Source: Collinsella sp. (GTDB lineage: Bacteria > Actinomycetota > Coriobacteriia > Coriobacteriales > Coriobacteriaceae). From it: a DNA stretch of 19,821 nt. The stretch is from the NCBI GenBank assembly GCA_031292915.1, contig JAUMSH010000074.1:1-19821 (forward strand). Direction: 5' to 3'. The position numbers and the translations under genes are program-made. The notes under the pieces were generated by a model. The model did not search any database, was not told the DNA's origin, and saw only the letters and a program-made list of their open reading frames with translations. Below, piece after piece: positions 6,555 through 14,334 of this stretch (positions within the stretch are counted from its first letter, which is position 1; each line of letters opens with the position of its first letter).

Positions 6555-7916
6555 ATGCTGCGCAGGAAAATAGCGGCAGAGCTGGAGCGTTGGCTGAAGT
6601 CTGCCGAGCAAAAGGCCTTATTCATTACGGGTTCTCGCCAGATCGGCAAAAGCTATTCGATTCGCGCATTTGGCAAAGCCAACCATGCAACCTACATCGA
6701 GCTTAACCTCATGGAAAATCGCCAGGCAAAAGATGCTCTTCTCGAGGCGCGGGATGCCGATGATTTCATCAGCAGGGTGACGCTTCTTTCGGGAAAGTCG
6801 ATTGCACCAGGCAAAACGCTCGTGTTTATCGATGAGGTCCAAGAGGCTCCCGACATCATGACGATGGCAAAGTTCCTTGTTGAGGACGGGAGGTGCCGCT
6901 GGGCGTTTTCGGGGTCAATGCTCGGGACCCAGTTCAAGGGCGTCAGGTCCTATCCCGTGGGGTATGTCCACGAGCTTAGGATGTTCCCGCTCGATTTTGA
7001 GGAGTTTTGCTGGGCAACCGGGGTGAGCGAGGGGGCTCGCCAAACGATACGTGACGCGTGTATCAGCGAGAGGCCCATTCCTGATTACATTCATGACGCG
7101 ATGATGGCAAACTTCAGGACCTATACCGTTGTCGGCGGAATGCCGGAGGTCGTGCAGCGTTTCCTTGACACGCGGGGCGACCTTGCCTCTGTTCGTCAGC
7201 TACAGTCAGAGCTCAACGAACAGTACCGGCGGGATATCTCCAAGTATGCAAGCGGACGAGCCCTTCAGGTGCAGAGCATCTACGATCAGCTCCCTATTAT
7301 GCTCGAGGGCGAAAACAAGCGCTTCGTGCTCAATTCCATTGACCCCAAGGCTCACTACGAGAAGTATCAGCGAGATTTTGTATGGCTTGTCGATGCCGGC
7401 GTTGCTCTCAAAGCAGATATCGTAACCGAGCCAAAATCGCCCCTGCTCAAGACGGCACGGCCATCGCAGTTCAAGCTATATCAATCGGATACGGGCATGT
7501 TGATGGCGCGCTACCCCGTTGGAGTCGCCCAAGCGGCGTATCTTGATAGCAAGGAGCCCAATCTGGGCGGCATTTACGAAAACGTGGTGGCCCAGCAGCT
7601 GACTGCCCAAAATCGCCAGCTTTACTACTATCAGACAAAAAAGCGCGGTGAAGTGGACTTTGTGGTCGATGGACCGGATGGGACGGCTGTTCCGATCGAG
7701 GTTAAATCGGGCTCCTATTACCACGCGCACGCTGCGCTCGGCCATGTGCTTGATACGGCTGAATATGGCGTAAGGCTCGGGATTGTTTTCTCGAGAGGCA
7801 ACGTTGAGCGCAACGGAGCGGTTCTCTATTTGCCGCTATATGCGACCTGGGCCCTTTCGGATGTTTTGGGCGACTCCTGTGCCGAGGGGATAAAGCTGGA
7901 GGTCAAGCCGGTCTAG
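6555..7916 (+). CDS. AAA_14 ATPase with C-terminal DUF4143 domain
   Basis: A 453-residue P-loop protein of the AAA_14/DUF4143 family, common in gut bacteria and archaea and of unsettled function. Walker A is GSRQIGKS (26-33), Walker B LVFIDE (89-94), and FSGS (118-121) fits a sensor motif. The C-terminal third carries E342, then EVDFVV (366-371) and IEVKSG (381-386). This is an E...ExD...ExK arrangement typical of PD-(D/E)XK nuclease folds. The start chosen is ATG 6555 because GAGGGGAG ends 5 nt upstream; an in-frame ATG at 6534 and TTG at 6531 overlap or abut the 33-nt repeats and have no ribosome site. It appears monocistronic, closed by a palindrome 6 nt after the stop. Any role in defence or DNA processing is speculative. 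Confidence 0.88.
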   Translation: MLRRKIAAELERWLKSAEQKALFITGSRQIGKSYSIRAFGKANHATYIELNLMENRQAKDALLEARDADDFISRVTLLSGKSIAPGKTLVFIDEVQEAPDIMTMAKFLVEDGRCRWAFSGSMLGTQFKGVRSYPVGYVHELRMFPLDFEEFCWATGVSEGARQTIRDACISERPIPDYIHDAMMANFRTYTVVGGMPEVVQRFLDTRGDLASVRQLQSELNEQYRRDISKYASGRALQVQSIYDQLPIMLEGENKRFVLNSIDPKAHYEKYQRDFVWLVDAGVALKADIVTEPKSPLLKTARPSQFKLYQSDTGMLMARYPVGVAQAAYLDSKEPNLGGIYENVVAQQLTAQNRQLYYYQTKKRGEVDFVVDGPDGTAVPIEVKSGSYYHAHAALGHVLDTAEYGVRLGIVFSRGNVERNGAVLYLPLYATWALSDVLGDSCAEGIKLEVKPV

Positions 7917-7922
7917 GGCCAG

Positions 7923-7965
7923 TCCCGGATGTGACAAAGGGACAGTCCCTTTGTCACATCCGGGA
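7923..7965. repeat. Palindrome, family B, copy 2 (perfect)
   Basis: Twenty-one consecutive base pairs flank a single central base: TCCCGGATGTGACAAAGGGA is the left side and its complement follows. It lies between convergent genes, 6 nt past the ATPase stop. A run of six T occurs at 7973-7978, just after it. It is the cleanest member of the four-copy family. Confidence 0.85.
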
Positions 7966-8064
7966 GTGTGGATTTTTTCCTGTTTAGGGCGCACTTGAAC
8001 GCTCAAAGCGGGAGAAAATCCACGCTTGTTTCGCGCCGAAGGCGTGGCCCGCGACTTCGCTTGC

Positions 8065-8511
8065 CTACAGCTGCTCGAGCATGGCGGTGCAACCGGCGAG
8101 TACATCGCGGTAGGTGGCATCGAAATTGCCGGTGTACCAGGGATCGGCTACGTCGCCGGGGCGCTCGGTCCAATCGAGCAAGCGCGTAATCTTGCCGTCG
8201 GGGTCGTCGCCAAAGATGCGACGCAGGCCACGCGCGTTCTCAGCATTCATATAGACAATATGATCCCAGTCGCCATACTCCGCGCGACGCACCTGACGTG
8301 CACGATGTGCGACGACGGGAATCCCGACCTCGCGCAGCTTGGCAACGGTACCGTGGTGTGGCGGGTTGCCGATCTCCTCGGTCGACGTTGCAGCGGAATC
8401 AATGACAAACTCCGCCTCGCGTCCAGCGCGGCGCACCAGCTCGGTAAACACGGACTCGGCCATCGTCGAGCGGCAGATGTTTCCATAGCAGATGAACAGT
8501 ACACGTTGCAT
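8065..8511 (-). CDS. Low-molecular-weight protein-tyrosine phosphatase
   Basis: A 148-residue cytoplasmic phosphatase of the LMW-PTP/arsenate reductase fold. The N-terminal P-loop CYGNICRS (8-15) is the C-x5-R-S signature, with Cys8 the nucleophile and Arg14 binding phosphate. DPWYTG (123-128) supplies the general-acid Asp. Bacterial members act on protein tyrosine phosphates, often beside exopolysaccharide genes, though none is seen here. Met at 8511 is preferred because AAAGGA lies 8 nt upstream and the P-loop normally starts within ten residues; a frame open to 8556 adds 15 residues without family support. It follows the MFS gene by 45 nt and is probably in its operon. Confidence 0.92.
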   Translation of the reverse strand: MQRVLFICYGNICRSTMAESVFTELVRRAGREAEFVIDSAATSTEEIGNPPHHGTVAKLREVGIPVVAHRARQVRRAEYGDWDHIVYMNAENARGLRRIFGDDPDGKITRLLDWTERPGDVADPWYTGNFDATYRDVLAGCTAMLEQL

Positions 8512-8556
8512 ATGCGGTTTCCTTTCGATCGCCATCATCGAGCTCGAGTATCGCAT

Positions 8557-9798
8557 CTACGCCTGCGCCATCGCCCTCTTGCGTTCCCAGCGAGCCAACT
8601 TAATCGTCACCAGCGTAAGCACCCAGGCCACAAGCGAGAACGCGGCACCCACTGCGCCTACATATGCAATGCCAACGCTGCTTACCACGGCGCCGCCCAC
8701 TGCGGTGCCAAACGAGATGCCGACGTTAAACGCCATGGGCTCAACCGAACTTGCGAGTACCATCGACTTGGGATGGCGGCTGCGTGCCACGTCCATAAAG
8801 TGCGTGATGCACGACACCGAGAACAGGTACATGAGCAGCGCCAGGCTAAAGACAAAGACCAGCGCGAGCGGCATGGTGCCGCCCACAGCAAACAGTCCGA
8901 GTAACGCTGCAGCCTGCAGCACAAACGTCACGAGTAGCGCCTTCATGCCAAAGCGCGCATCGATCCATCCGCCCAGGATGTTCGAGATCAGGCAGAACAC
9001 GCCGTAGGCCATGAGCGTGGTACTGGCTTCGACCGTGCCCATGCCCAGCACCTGCTCAAGATAAGGCGTCACGTAGCCGTAGAAAACGTAGACCGACCCC
9101 ACGCCAAACAAAAAGATGAGCATGCCGGTGATGATGCTCGGCTCGCGTAGCAGACCCGCCTGCTCGCGAAAAGTGGCGGGCTCGTCGGTTTGCCCAGCGC
9201 GCGGCATAAACGCCACGAGCGCTCCGCAGATCAGAACGGCAAAGGCCAGCGTGCCGTACATGGCCACGTGCCAATCGAGCGTGTCGGCCACAAACTTGCC
9301 GATCGAAGTGACAAAGACCATTGCCACGGAAAACGCACCATATACCACCGAGATGGCAAGCGAAGTTTGCTGCGGAGACAGAAGCTCGGGGATGTACGTC
9401 ACGCCCACGGCGAGCAGTGCGCCCGAGACGGAGCCCAGGATGATGCGCGAGATGAACAGCACCTGGAAGTTGGGCGCCAACGCCATGACCAGGTTGCCGA
9501 GCACAAAGACGATGCTGTAGCACACGAGCAGCTGGTAGCGGCGAAAACGCCCCGTACTGAGCGCGAGCACCGGCGTCGAGATAGCGTAGATCAGTGCGAA
9601 CACGCTAATAAGTTGGCCTGCGGTGGCAAGCGATACGCCGAGTTCCGTCGCTAGGTCGCTTTCGATGCCGATGACCACGAACTCGGAGCAGCCGAGCGAG
9701 AATCCCAACAGCACGAGCAGCGCCAGGCAAAGATTGGTGCGCGCGGGGGAGAGCGCGGCGGCGGTTGACTTACTTTTTGGCGTGGTTGCGGCGGTCAA
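8557..9798 (-). CDS. MFS efflux transporter (DHA1/AraJ-like)
   Basis: A 413-residue, 12-helix major facilitator protein. The first helix is followed by GCSEFVVIGIESDLATELGV, then the helix-2 region and an LSTGRFRRYQLL loop. That loop takes the place of motif A (G.L.D..GRR). The arrangement is typical of DHA1 drug/sugar efflux proteins of the AraJ/YdhP type. The frame stays open to 9909, but those extra residues run through a palindromic repeat. A GTG at 9807 would touch its own ribosome site. A TTG at 9796-9798 lies 8 nt after GGAG and is therefore chosen. Substrate is not deducible. It is divergent from the membrane protein at 10058. Confidence 0.88.
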   Translation of the reverse strand: MTAATTPKSKSTAAALSPARTNLCLALLVLLGFSLGCSEFVVIGIESDLATELGVSLATAGQLISVFALIYAISTPVLALSTGRFRRYQLLVCYSIVFVLGNLVMALAPNFQVLFISRIILGSVSGALLAVGVTYIPELLSPQQTSLAISVVYGAFSVAMVFVTSIGKFVADTLDWHVAMYGTLAFAVLICGALVAFMPRAGQTDEPATFREQAGLLREPSIITGMLIFLFGVGSVYVFYGYVTPYLEQVLGMGTVEASTTLMAYGVFCLISNILGGWIDARFGMKALLVTFVLQAAALLGLFAVGGTMPLALVFVFSLALLMYLFSVSCITHFMDVARSRHPKSMVLASSVEPMAFNVGISFGTAVGGAVVSSVGIAYVGAVGAAFSLVAWVLTLVTIKLARWERKRAMAQA

Positions 9799-9806
9799 GG
9801 TTGTCA

Positions 9807-9810
9807 CTCC
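9807..9810 (-). promoter_or_regulatory. Shine-Dalgarno supporting a TTG start of the MFS gene
   Basis: GGAG on the minus strand, 8 nt before TTG 9796-9798. It is the only good ribosome site near the start of the frame and decides the start codon; upstream ATG options lack one. Confidence 0.6.
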
Positions 9811-9828
9811 AATGTCGCGTGAATAAGC

Positions 9829-9841
9829 GGGATTCAATCCC
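9829..9841. promoter_or_regulatory. 13-bp palindrome upstream of the MFS gene
   Basis: GGGATTCAATCCC is a perfect palindrome around one base, 31 bp upstream of the transporter start. It could be an operator for the efflux gene. No convincing promoter hexamers were found around it, so the role is uncertain. Confidence 0.35.
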
Positions 9842-9854
9842 TGCAACTCTAACA

Positions 9855-9889
9855 GAATGTGACAAAGGGACAGTCTCTTTGTCACATTC
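9855..9889. repeat. Palindrome, family B, copy 3
   Basis: GAATGTGACAAAGGGAC pairs with GTCTCTTTGTCACATTC around a single base, with one G-T wobble. This is the only copy located upstream of genes (divergent MFS/membrane-protein region) rather than at a 3' end. Confidence 0.8.
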
Positions 9890-9910
9890 GCGGCGTGGCT
9901 GCCGCCCAAA

Positions 9911-9969
9911 CCGTCACAACATTCGATGAAAATCTCGAAAACGAGGAAAAGCGTCGAATGTTGTGATGG
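9911..9969. repeat. 59-nt nested hairpin
   Basis: CCGTCACAACATTCGA (9911-9926) and TCGAATGTTGTGATGG (9954-9969) pair over 16 positions with one wobble. Inside, CTCG-AAAA-CGAG (9934-9945) forms a second small hairpin. It lies 89 nt before the start of the membrane-protein gene. No second copy occurs here, but its look is that of the other extragenic elements; a transcribed RNA structure is possible. Confidence 0.6.
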
Positions 9970-10057
9970 TTTTCCTATCTGTGCCGGCGAGCCGCCGTGC
10001 CGTCTGGGGGTATAAGGCTAGCAAGCGTTTATTTGCGAGGCCTAAGGGGCGCCCCGT

Positions 10058-10927
10058 ATGGATATCGATAACTTTGAATGGTGGTATAGCGAGGGTGAGG
10101 CTCCGGACGAGGAGTGGGACGAGCCCACGCCGCGTGATGTGTCGAGCGACGAGGACGAGACCGGCAACGACGTTGCCGCCGACTCTGACGCCGCCCTCGA
10201 CCCCGTCGAGCCTCTGACCTTCGAACAAGCTTGGGCCCAGGCCGAGGCAGACGAGGCCAAGGCCGACGCTACGGCCACGCTCGGCGAGCCAGCCGACATG
10301 TCGATCTCGCCGGCCAAGACCCCTCAGCCGCGCCATACCATCGATCCCGGAAGCACGGCATCCTTCAGTATTCTCGACGTGCCCTCGCAGGGTGCCCAGG
10401 CGCCTGCGCCCACACGTCGCCCCAATCTGTCTCGCGAGGAAGATGCAGGACGTCGCTCTCCGCTCGGCCCCATCCTTATCGCCTTCATGGCCGGCGTTAT
10501 CGCATGCTCGGCAATTGGAAACGTCTGGAGCCATGTTGAACAACAGCGAAAAGACGCCGCCAAGGTCGAGATGTCTATCGAGCAATCGCTCGGCCGCACG
10601 CGCTCGGTACATGTGTCGGTCGAGGTCAAGGACGGCGCGACGTGGGACACCGCGCGCGGCGACAGCCAAATGCTCATCCACATCGTGGGGCGCACGCTCA
10701 AAGGGCAGACGATTGACGAGTATCAATACGTCAATTCCGCTGGTGACGGCATCGAGCTTAAGCCCGGCGACTACGAGCTCACCGTCGATGAACCGCCCGT
10801 CGCCACCGACGGTACGCGCTTCCGTGCCTCAAAGCGCATGGTCCCCGTGAGCTTTAACTCACAGGCGCCCGACACGGTCGACACCACACCGCAGGGCGGG
10901 TTCGACCTTTACGTGGATACCCAGTAG
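10058..10927 (+). CDS. Single-pass membrane protein of unknown function
   Basis: A 289-residue protein I do not recognise. Residues 1-80 are strongly acidic (many Asp/Glu, e.g. SSDEDETGND), then comes a Pro-rich stretch to about 133. A single membrane helix follows at about 135-156 (GPILIAFMAGVIACSAIGNV), preceded by RR and thus oriented with the acidic part inside. The last 130 residues should be outside and are beta-rich, with LKPGDYELTVDEPPV resembling an Ig- or PEGA-like strand pair. No catalytic motif is seen. AAGGGG lies 8 nt before the ATG, following the nested hairpin. It stands alone; a scaffold or sensor role is only a guess. Confidence 0.75.
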   Translation: MDIDNFEWWYSEGEAPDEEWDEPTPRDVSSDEDETGNDVAADSDAALDPVEPLTFEQAWAQAEADEAKADATATLGEPADMSISPAKTPQPRHTIDPGSTASFSILDVPSQGAQAPAPTRRPNLSREEDAGRRSPLGPILIAFMAGVIACSAIGNVWSHVEQQRKDAAKVEMSIEQSLGRTRSVHVSVEVKDGATWDTARGDSQMLIHIVGRTLKGQTIDEYQYVNSAGDGIELKPGDYELTVDEPPVATDGTRFRASKRMVPVSFNSQAPDTVDTTPQGGFDLYVDTQ

Positions 10928-11040
10928 GTGCTCGCCGCTCATTCCGCTATGGCTGCTCAATAATCGCCTGCTGTCCCGTCCCGCCGCCAAGAGTGGCACA
11001 ATAGCCCTCGACACTATTGTTTACTTTTGGAGGAAGTAGC

Positions 11041-11934
11041 ATGTCCACCGTCACCACCATCAAGCGCGGCGGCCTCACCGCGGCCATCGATTCCATGGGC
11101 GCCCAGCTCACGAGCCTTGCCCTCAACGGCAACGAGTATCTGTGGCAGGGCGACCCCGCCTTTTGGGGCAAGCATGCGCCCATCCTGTTCCCCATTGTGG
11201 GCTCGCTGCGCAACAACACGGCAACGTCTGCAGCCGGCACCTGCGATATGCCGCGCCACGGACTCGCGCGCATCGTCGAGCACAAGCTGGTCGAGGTTTC
11301 GGAGGACGGCTCCTCGGTAACGTACGAGATCACCGACACGCCCGAGTCGCTCAAGGCCTTTCCGTTCCACTTTAAGCTCAACATGACCTATGCCCTGACT
11401 GGTGACGCCACACTTACCCAGACCTTTGCCGTCACCAACACCGGCGACGTGGACCTGCCGTTCTCGGTGGGCGGCCACCCCGCGTTTAACGTACCGGCTC
11501 CCGGTGCCGAGGACGAGGCATTCGAGGATTACGAGCTGGCGTTTACCGAGGCTTGGACTAACGAGGCCCCCGTCATCACGCCTGATGGCCTTATGACGTT
11601 CGAGGGTAGTTACAAGGCTCCCGATAACTCGGACGTGCTGCCCATCACGCACCGCAGCTTCGATAACGACGCCATCATGTTCACCGATACCCCGGGCTCC
11701 ACGCTCACGCTGCGCGGTCGCAAGTCGGGCCACGGCGTCAAGATCGACTTTGAGGGCTTTAAGTACATCGGCGTGTGGTCTGCCGCCAACGACGCTCCGT
11801 TTGTGGCGCTCGAGCCCTGGACCGGTCACACCACCATGGACACCGAGGACGACGTTTTTGAGCACAAGGCCAACACCATTACGCTGGCGCCGGGCGAGAC
11901 GGACGTCCGCAGCTTTAGCGTCACTTTGCTCTAG
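11041..11934 (+). CDS. Aldose 1-epimerase-like protein (LacX type)
   Basis: A 297-residue beta-sandwich protein of the galactose-mutarotase superfamily, which interconverts alpha and beta anomers of aldoses. PRHGLAR (His73), GGHPAF (His146) and FVALEPWTG (Glu258) fit the two catalytic histidines and the general-base glutamate. The overall pattern is closest to the LacX/YeaD-like branch, whose substrates are often unproven. ATG 11041 is chosen because GGAGGA ends 6 nt upstream; a TTG at 11017 has no ribosome site. A small inverted repeat (ACAATAG...CTATTGT, 10998-11020) precedes it. The 3' end carries a 9-bp hairpin and then the 85-nt terminator element. Confidence 0.88.
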   Translation: MSTVTTIKRGGLTAAIDSMGAQLTSLALNGNEYLWQGDPAFWGKHAPILFPIVGSLRNNTATSAAGTCDMPRHGLARIVEHKLVEVSEDGSSVTYEITDTPESLKAFPFHFKLNMTYALTGDATLTQTFAVTNTGDVDLPFSVGGHPAFNVPAPGAEDEAFEDYELAFTEAWTNEAPVITPDGLMTFEGSYKAPDNSDVLPITHRSFDNDAIMFTDTPGSTLTLRGRKSGHGVKIDFEGFKYIGVWSAANDAPFVALEPWTGHTTMDTEDDVFEHKANTITLAPGETDVRSFSVTLL

Positions 11935-11939
11935 AGGTT

Positions 11940-11961
11940 CCGCCGTTCTGACGAACGGCGG
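11940..11961 (+). other. Gene-specific 3' hairpin after the epimerase gene
   Basis: CCGCCGTTC-TGAC-GAACGGCGG forms a 9-bp perfect stem with a 4-nt loop, starting 5 nt after the stop. No T tract follows directly. A comparable but unrelated hairpin follows prfA (17908-17935), and both are succeeded by the same 85-nt element. Confidence 0.65.
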
Positions 11962-11968
11962 GCCGGTC

Positions 11969-12053
11969 GACGCTGCGCGCCACCCAGAGCGACAATTTGT
12001 CATTCAAAAGGCAAGGTATGACCAGAAGGTCTATGCCTTGCCTTTTTCATGCC
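11969..12053 (+). repeat. 85-nt terminator-bearing repeat, copy 1
   Basis: This block is identical to 17941-18025 except at two positions (A/G near the start and T/C in the stem). It contains an 11-nt palindrome GACAATTTGTC (11991-12001) and then a strong terminator. The identity extends over about 37 nt upstream of the terminator stem, so this is a duplicated element rather than two independent terminators. Confidence 0.8.
12006..12047 (+). terminator. Intrinsic terminator after the epimerase gene
   Basis: AAAAGGCAAGGTATGACC pairs with the segment GGTCTATGCCTTGCC plus T5, with one bulge and an AGAA loop. The A-run/T-run ends suggest it may work both ways. Confidence 0.85.
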
Positions 12054-12109
12054 TAGTCGTTGGGGACGTTCTTGTTTGACTAGTCGTTTAAGAGCGTCCC
12101 CAACGACTA
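12054..12109. repeat. Extragenic hairpin repeat, family A, copy 2
   Basis: TAGTCGTTGGGGACGTTCTT at 12054-12073 pairs with 12090-12109, with one G-T wobble and a 16-nt loop. The left arm is identical to copy 1 at 4834. It starts directly where the 85-nt element ends, so two different repeat families abut here. Confidence 0.8.
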
Positions 12110-12133
12110 CCAATCGTTTTCAGTTCGTAAACT

Positions 12134-12157
12134 TGCATATATGCATTTATATATGCA
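12134..12157. promoter_or_regulatory. TGCATATATGCA palindromic site upstream of the amino-acid transporter
   Basis: TGCATATATGCA (12134-12145) is a perfect palindrome. It overlaps a second palindrome-like word TGCATTTATATATGCA (12142-12157), so the three TGCA cores sit 8 and 12 nt apart. It is AT-rich in a GC-rich genome, just upstream of the importer operon, and could be an operator for an amino-acid-responsive regulator. The regulator is unknown. Confidence 0.4.
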
Positions 12158-12158
12158 T

Positions 12159-12187
12159 TTGCTGGAGGTAGCGCTGAGCGGTATCCT
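12159..12187 (+). promoter_or_regulatory. Possible promoter of the amino-acid ABC importer operon
   Basis: TTGCTG (12159-12164) and TATCCT (12182-12187) are separated by 17 nt and lie about 40 nt before the start codon. Match to consensus is moderate. The palindromic sites lie just upstream of the -35. Confidence 0.35.
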
Positions 12188-12227
12188 GTTAAGTCGTCAG
12201 CATACGATTCAACAGGGAAGGCAGATT

Positions 12228-13154
12228 ATGCATTCTCCCCAACAGTGCGATGCGCAGACCCAGCCGGTATGCAGCCGTCGCATCTTTTTGGGTAGCGCTC
12301 TCGCTGCGAGCGCTTCCGTCGTCGCCGGCGCGCTCGCCGGCTGTCAGCGCCCGTCCACGCTCAAGGTGGTTCAGCCCACGACGGGCGGCGGTCGCGACGA
12401 CCTGTCCGATTCCGTGATCGGCAAGGATAAGATCCGCATCGGCATGGAGGCGGCCTACGCCCCGTACAACTGGCAGGTTTCCGAAGCCAGTGAATACACC
12501 ATCCCCATCGACAACGTGCAGGGTGCCTATGCCGATGGCTACGACGTGCAGATCGCCAAGATCGTCTGCAAAGCCCTCGGTGGCGAGCCCGTTGCCGTCA
12601 AGCAGAGCTTCTCGGGTCTTATCGATTCGCTCAACAACGGCCAGATCGACCTCATCATCGCCGGCATGAGCGCCACGCCCGAGCGCGAGGAGTCTGTCGG
12701 CTTCTCCGATCCGTACTTTATCGGTTACTTTGGCCTGTTCGTAAAAGAGGGCTCGCCCTACCAAAACGCGACCAAGCTCAGCGACTTTAGCGGCGCTACG
12801 GTGCTCGGCCAAAAGGACACCATGCTCGATACCGTCATCGACGAGATTCCGGGCGTTGTCCACAAGAACCCGGTCGACTCCGTCCCCACGGTGTTCTCGA
12901 ACCTGCTGCAGGGCACGTGCGACGCCGTGACCTATAACACCGAGAACGAGAAGGGCTATATGGCCCAAAACCCGGGCATCGTCCCCATTCATTTTGCCGA
13001 GGGCGAGGGCTTTAAGCAGGAGGTCGCGGCAAATGTCGGTTGCCGCAAGGGCTCGGACAAGCTGCTTAAGCTCATCGATAAGACACTCAAGGGCATTAGC
13101 CAAGAGGAACGCGACCAAATGTGGGACGCGTGCCTCGATCGTCAGCCGGCATAG
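12228..13154 (+). CDS. Polar amino-acid ABC importer, substrate-binding lipoprotein
   Basis: A 308-residue extracytoplasmic solute-binding protein of family 3, which captures a polar amino acid for the neighbouring permease. The N-terminus has SRRIFLG (16-22), a Tat-like twin-arginine motif. A hydrophobic Ala-rich stretch and a lipobox LAGC (Cys39) follow, so it is probably a lipid-anchored Tat substrate. DKIRIGMEAAYAPYNW and MSATPEREESVGFSDPYF are the family-3 signatures. ATG 12228 is chosen for its GGGAAGG ribosome site 6 nt upstream; the frame is open to 12141 but those residues run through the promoter-like region. The permease starts 9 nt after the stop. The exact amino acid cannot be read from sequence. 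Confidence 0.92.
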   Translation: MHSPQQCDAQTQPVCSRRIFLGSALAASASVVAGALAGCQRPSTLKVVQPTTGGGRDDLSDSVIGKDKIRIGMEAAYAPYNWQVSEASEYTIPIDNVQGAYADGYDVQIAKIVCKALGGEPVAVKQSFSGLIDSLNNGQIDLIIAGMSATPEREESVGFSDPYFIGYFGLFVKEGSPYQNATKLSDFSGATVLGQKDTMLDTVIDEIPGVVHKNPVDSVPTVFSNLLQGTCDAVTYNTENEKGYMAQNPGIVPIHFAEGEGFKQEVAANVGCRKGSDKLLKLIDKTLKGISQEERDQMWDACLDRQPA

Positions 13155-13163
13155 GGAGGCAGC

Positions 13164-14312
13164 ATGAAAACCATCAATCGTCTGGCCTCCTTTATCAAGG
13201 CCGACCATCGCTATGTATATCTGGGCACGAGCGTTATCGTGGCGCTCGGCCTGGCGTTTAGCCAGCGCAACCCCACGCCGCTGAGCTTCTTGGCCCCCAC
13301 GGGCGTGTTCCAAGATTGCCTTTGGGCAATCCTTTGGGCCTGGCTCGTCGTGTCGGCGGCGGCGCTCGTCACCAAACTCATGCACTGGAATGACTATCGC
13401 GAAACGTCGCCGTTCGCATCCGAGCGCTTCCGTCGTGGCGCACGCTTGGGCAGCTATGTCGTGGTTGCCATCGCGGCGATCTTTTTCGTGGACCGCTGCG
13501 TCATGTCGTTTATCGACCTGGTACGGGTGAGCATCGTCTCGGACTCCAACCCCAGCGACTTTTTGTCGAGCCTGGTCTACATGACCTACAAGAGCGGGGA
13601 CTTCTTTATCCGCGGCATCGAGATCACCATCGCGCTTGCCACCTTCGGCACCGTCATCGCATTCTTCCTGGCGTTGCTCTTTGTGTTCCTGCGTATTCAG
13701 ACCTTCGATCGCGTGGACAACGACCTGGTGCGCTTCTTTAAGAGCATTGGCCGCGGCTTTGCGACCATCTACTCCACCATCGTGCGCGGCACGCCCATGA
13801 TGGTCCAGGGCCTGCTCATCTATTACGCGGGCTTCACCGTTTTGCGCGGCATGGGCTTCGAGACCGCCCAGGCCAACCAGATCTGGAGCACCTTCACCGC
13901 TGGCCTCGTCACCATCTCGCTCAACTCCACCGCCTACATGATGGAGGTCCTGCGCGGCGGCATCGAGTCCATCGACCCCGGCCAGGCCGAGGCAGCGCGC
14001 TCGCTGGGTCTTTCGCAGTGGCAAGCCATGCGCAAGGTCGTGTTCCCCCAGGGCATTAAAAACGCGATTCCGGCGCTCACCAACGAGCTCATCATCAACA
14101 TCAAGGACTCGTCGGTGCTCTCGGTCATCGGCGTGTTCGACCTCATGTACGCCACCACCACCGTCGCCGGCGTGTACTACCGCCAGATGGAGGTCTACTG
14201 CGTGGCGCTCGTGGTCTACCTGATCCTGACGCTCGTGGCGAGCCGCCTGCTCGAGGCCTTTGGCAAAAAGCTCGGCGCCGAGGCCTCGGCAACGCTGCCC
14301 AGCTCCAACTAG
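13164..14312 (+). CDS. Polar amino-acid ABC importer, permease
   Basis: A 382-residue inner-membrane permease of the HisM/GlnP family. The conserved domain covers about 150-365 with VRGTPMMVQ (208-215) and the EAA loop IDPGQAEAARSLGLSQWQAM (270-289), which docks on the ATPase. The usual length is about 220-250 residues. Here the first 150 hold three additional hydrophobic segments (about 17-33, 47-70, 96-118). A charged loop rich in Arg and Glu (73-95) lies between the second and third of them. With only one permease in the operon the transporter must use a homodimer. Its ATG has GGGAGG upstream, and the ATPase gene follows by 22 nt. Confidence 0.92.
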   Translation: MKTINRLASFIKADHRYVYLGTSVIVALGLAFSQRNPTPLSFLAPTGVFQDCLWAILWAWLVVSAAALVTKLMHWNDYRETSPFASERFRRGARLGSYVVVAIAAIFFVDRCVMSFIDLVRVSIVSDSNPSDFLSSLVYMTYKSGDFFIRGIEITIALATFGTVIAFFLALLFVFLRIQTFDRVDNDLVRFFKSIGRGFATIYSTIVRGTPMMVQGLLIYYAGFTVLRGMGFETAQANQIWSTFTAGLVTISLNSTAYMMEVLRGGIESIDPGQAEAARSLGLSQWQAMRKVVFPQGIKNAIPALTNELIINIKDSSVLSVIGVFDLMYATTTVAGVYYRQMEVYCVALVVYLILTLVASRLLEAFGKKLGAEASATLPSSN

Positions 14313-14334
14313 GCTCAAGACGAGGAGAATCATC

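Noticed and set aside
6555..7916. The AAA/DUF4143 ATPase as a defence-system component.
   Set aside because: Neighbours are housekeeping genes with no second defence gene; the nuclease-like C-terminus is common to this family and does not by itself show defence.
7968..8023. GTGGATTTT...AAAATCCAC inverted repeat with a long loop after the perfect palindrome.
   Set aside because: Only 9 bp of stem across 38 nt of loop. It could contribute to termination between the convergent genes, but is too weak to call.
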